Below, in pieces: positions 61,707-64,000 of a DNA stretch of 64,000 nucleotides. Source of the DNA: Hymenopellis radicata (lineage: Eukaryota; Basidiomycota; Agaricomycetes; Agaricales; Physalacriaceae); the NCBI GenBank assembly GCA_015501595.1, contig JADNRX010000005.1:186001-250000 (forward strand), in the 5' to 3' direction. The translations under genes were made by a program, and so were the position numbers. Numbering within the stretch: position 1 is the stretch's first letter; every line of letters starts with the position of its first letter. The notes beneath the pieces are model-generated. The model was not told the origin of the DNA and searched no databases. It was given only the letters and a program-made list of their open reading frames with translations.

Positions 61707-62291
61707 TTATAGTACAGCCCTATCCTGCTCTGGTGTTTCTCGCGTCAACCAACTCCCATCCAGCGCGCCCTTGCCCGTCTCCCGCAATGCCCAAGCCTCG
61801 CGGTCCAAGCTCTTGCGCGCTACATCGCAGTCTACGTTGATGTCCTCGATTAGCGCTTCCAGCGCGGCGTAGTCTTTCTCCTCCCTGATGAATCCCGTGA
61901 TGAGCAGCCGCATCTCGACGCCGTAGAAGTCAGCCCCGAACTCGTGGAGCACGTGCACCTCAGCCGACCGCACCGTGTTCTTGTAAAACCGGTTGTACCC
62001 GATCGACATCACCATGGGATATACGCTGAACCCGGAGCGCGCCTCCGGGGTCGTGGTTGTCGCGGCGGTGTCCAGCGGCAGGCGCAGGGACGCCCAGCCA
62101 AAGTACACCCCGGACTTGATCTCGGCGATCCATGGTGTCAGGTTGTCGTCGACGGGGAGGTTGGCGGTGGGGATGCCTAGTTCTTTGGAGCCGCGCCCGA
62201 AGCCGCTGATTACTTTGCCTTCCATCTGTAGGGGGTAGGGTGCCTCGGGCCCCCTAGAGGGGCCGATGATGAGCGGGCGGGCGGTGGCCAT
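61707..62291 (-). CDS. FMN1: Riboflavin kinase (flavokinase), intronless
   Basis: Phosphorylates riboflavin to FMN. Start at 62291 (MATARPLIIGPSRGPEAPYP); an in-frame ATG eight codons upstream is possible. The signature is EGKVISGFGRGSKELGIPTA followed by NLPVD, with later KSGVYFGWASL, YPMVMSIGYNRFYKNT, EVHVLHEFGADFYGVEMRLL and GFIREEKDYAALEALIEDI. It is one uninterrupted 195-codon frame with strongly GC-rich third positions, unlike the intron-rich neighbours. It lies within a 2-kb segment flanked by the two direct repeats. Confidence 0.92.
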   Translation of the reverse strand: MATARPLIIGPSRGPEAPYPLQMEGKVISGFGRGSKELGIPTANLPVDDNLTPWIAEIKSGVYFGWASLRLPLDTAATTTTPEARSGFSVYPMVMSIGYNRFYKNTVRSAEVHVLHEFGADFYGVEMRLLITGFIREEKDYAALEALIEDINVDCDVARKSLDREAWALRETGKGALDGSWLTRETPEQDRAVL

Positions 62292-62530
62292 TGGATTCTG
62301 GGCGTTTTGGTACAAGTTGGGAGCGATCGATTTCTATCTCAGGGAGAGAATGTTCGAGTTGTGACTCTTACCGGCGACAGCGAGAAAGCCCTCAGATTGA
62401 ATTGGATGCCCACCTAGTGTAGTCAGCTGGACTTGATATGAGAGAGTAGGGCTTTTGCTTGTTGGGTTAGGTTGGCCTTATAGAGTCTCAGTCTATGGGT
62501 ATGGGCAATCTGGCTGGTGGGAAAGTAAAA

Positions 62531-62562
62531 TGTATAGATCGTCACTCCGAAATGAGAGAACA
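62531..62562 (+). repeat. 32-bp direct repeat, copy 1
   Basis: TGTATAGATCGTCACTCCGA and the next 12 bases recur exactly at 62767-62798, 236 bases away. Copy 2 overlaps the broken end of a transporter fragment. Confidence 0.75.
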
Positions 62563-62766
62563 CCCTGTATGAGTAACAAGTCGACGATAAGGTTTACCTT
62601 CTCATATACGGTCGGTAACGAGACTATGAATCGCGAAGTAGCGGCCACTAGTGGACACAATCAGTAAACATACGGCAAGACGATACCAGACGTACGCTGA
62701 GTCTGGGAGGCGACGATCACTGAGCGGACTTTCTTCGTCTTCTGATTCAGCTGAACCATCTCTTCT

Positions 62767-62798
62767 TGTATAGATCGTCACTCCGAAATGAGAGAACA
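62767..62798 (+). repeat. 32-bp direct repeat, copy 2
   Basis: Exact repeat of 62531-62562; it sits at the edge where the transporter-like frame ends. Confidence 0.75.
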
Positions 62799-62969
62799 TC
62801 TTCCTGTGCTTGGACTAAAGCGGTCCAGCTGCTCCGAAAGATCGTTAAGCACGGCATGATTCATCGTTTCTGGGATGATCAAGATCGTGCAGACAAGGCC
62901 AACGGCGAAGTAACAGGACAGAGAGATTGCCATTGACCTGAGGAGGGTGTACCTCGCAGTAGGGAACAA
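62778..62969 (-). pseudogene. Fragment of a fungal ArAE/'ER transporter'-type membrane protein
   Basis: Reads FPTARYTLLRSMAISLSCYF, AVGLVCTILIIPETMNHAVL and LNDLSEQLDRF before the repeat. The F-P-x-E/S-T-M-N-H pattern after a membrane helix occurs in the aromatic-acid-exporter-like fungal membrane proteins (DUF2421/2422 type). Only about 60 residues remain, with no other exons near. Confidence 0.45.
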
Positions 62970-63097
62970 CGGTCCAACAGTCTACGGAACAAGAATTAGA
63001 ATATGGCTATGATGGATGCTCTATTTCTTACCGCGAATATATTAACTGTGCAAGAATGCAGTCAGGCCAACCTGCCGCCTTGCCGGCCTTCTCCACA

Positions 63098-63611
63098 CGA
63101 GAAGAGAATGCCCATTACGGGCACCATGGTGCACAGCTGGTTGCTAGGATATCAGCCCGTTTACGCGTGGAATGCAGACAAAGAAATCGTCAAGGAGAGA
63201 GACCTGCTCCCACTCAATGAGGGCAACGAACGTGTTTGTCTGCCATTCGCTAGACGAGAGATTGTAGGTCCAGACAACGGTTTTTTAAGGAGGCGGATAG
63301 TGCTTTGGCTGGTGAATTGCAGAGATGCTAAGCGAACTAGAGGAGAGGAACAATGTTGCCGAAGCCTAGTAGTATTGATTATTGCTTATGACTCCAACCT
63401 TGTGACGAACATAATGAAGTCTTCATGAATACCCTCGATTGATCTTTGTATTGCGATAAGGAAAGAGTTTTTCATCTCAAATCGCCTGAAGCACTATGCC
63501 GCCATCATCTGTTTGCCAACGCCGATACTATTACCATGCATGATGTCCCCATCAACGAGAATACTGTGAAAGTGAGTAAACCTGTTGATATCACGCCGCA
63601 AGCGACTCACT
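63098..63611. repeat. Segmental direct repeat, copy 2 (kinase 3' relic + SDR 3' end)
   Basis: Second copy of 60599-61109. On the plus strand it is an orphan kinase C-terminus (KRMPITGTMVHSWLLGYQPV), broken by a missing T in the poly-T run near 63283 and a further small deletion near 63315. On the minus strand it supplies the last intron and exon of the SDR gene, with one G missing in the final codons. Confidence 0.85.
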
Positions 63612-64000
63612 CAGTCCCTGTGCAGTACGTTGACGCGTCACTTGCAAGGAAAGCCAGGACACCGCGAATCTCATCTGGTCTGCCTAGGCGTTTCGTCGGA
63701 TTCAAGTTCGACCAGCGACCCATAAGCTCAGGATCCGTATCCAAGGACGTTGCAGTCAAACTAAGAACGGTTGAGTGGACGCTCTACCATGCACCATGTG
63801 AGCTCACGGAGTGTATATATGACCTGGCGAGATCGTGTTGACCCGAATTCCTTCGCCAGCCAGCTCACAGGCCATGGTGCGGCACATTTGTAAGACCGCG
63901 GATTTGCTGGTGTTGTACGGTACCATTGTTGGTCCTACAGAAAGGAAGGTCAGTCGAATACAATGAAACAGCGGAAGACGCTTAGTACACGATTCTGGAT
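63494..64000 (-). CDS. Short-chain dehydrogenase/reductase (SDR), 5' end outside window
   Basis: Reads leftward from beyond base 64000. Visible: GPTMVPYNTSKSAVLQMCRT with the catalytic YxxxK (YNTSK), then MACELAGEGIRVNTISPGHI, PTKRLGRPDE and FLASDASTYCTGTD. The last intron (donor at about 63611) leads to ILVDG. In an unbroken family member the end would be VDGGYHAW, as in copy 1 of the repeat. Here a missing G shifts the frame after VDG and extends to a stop near 63494, replacing the last few residues. The enzyme core seems intact. Substrate unknown; this SDR subgroup often acts on sugar alcohols or small ketones. Confidence 0.8.

Overview
The window is nuclear DNA of a basidiomycete fungus, most likely an Agaricomycete. 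Genes are dense and almost all are split by introns of about 45-60 bases with GT..AG ends. Several families are typical of mushroom-forming fungi: a 4-helix-bundle/TKL-kinase gene, a GPI-anchored PEBP-like secreted protein, and a multipass membrane protein with an IWRAW motif. The genus cannot be named from the sequence. Intron boundaries were inferred by eye from splice consensus and protein continuity.

Region 1 (1-9200): a truncated membrane-protein gene, a small single-pass membrane protein, a low-complexity acidic protein and an intron-containing tRNA-Leu. Then comes the most unusual gene of the window: an MLKL-like N-terminal helical bundle, a TKL-type kinase domain, and a complete RasGEF module (RasGEF_N plus CDC25) in one protein.

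Region 2 (9200-27300) is mostly housekeeping: a Met30/sconB-like F-box WD40 protein, ER glucosidase I (GH63), UTP-glucose-1-phosphate uridylyltransferase, PEX19, a nuclear PrxQ/Dot5-type peroxiredoxin, a protein with three R-V-R-x-x-P-G-G repeats, COQ7, a complex I B4-like subunit (with an apparent GC-AG intron and an 11-nt exon), an RBM5/RBM10-like splicing factor, and the PEBP-like GPI protein.

Region 3 (27370-32020) is an accessory island. A 479-bp MITE-like element with inverted termini and a 10-bp target duplication lies 48 bp upstream of the PEBP-like gene. Next to it is a candidate 4.1-kb element with 70-85 nt inverted termini, filled with decayed gene pieces including an ABCC transporter lacking its second membrane domain.

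Region 4 (32240-58650): two formins transcribed away from each other around one Ser/Pro-rich gene, then PET100, serine/threonine dehydratase, a GH31 alpha-xylosidase-type enzyme, CMC2, REX4, transketolase, QCR7 and nucleoside diphosphate kinase. Several are mitochondrial, and two pairs (CMC2/REX4, QCR7/NDK) share short divergent promoters.

Region 5 (58980-64000): an FHA-domain checkpoint-type kinase, followed by a 2-kb segment carrying an intronless riboflavin kinase gene and transporter debris. This segment is flanked by two about 0.51-kb direct copies of the kinase/SDR 3'-end junction, so a convergent gene pair has been split.

Single-base reading-frame breaks appear inside otherwise well-conserved genes (about 9880, 12934, 44970 and 58390-58441). 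They may be residual assembly errors or real lesions.
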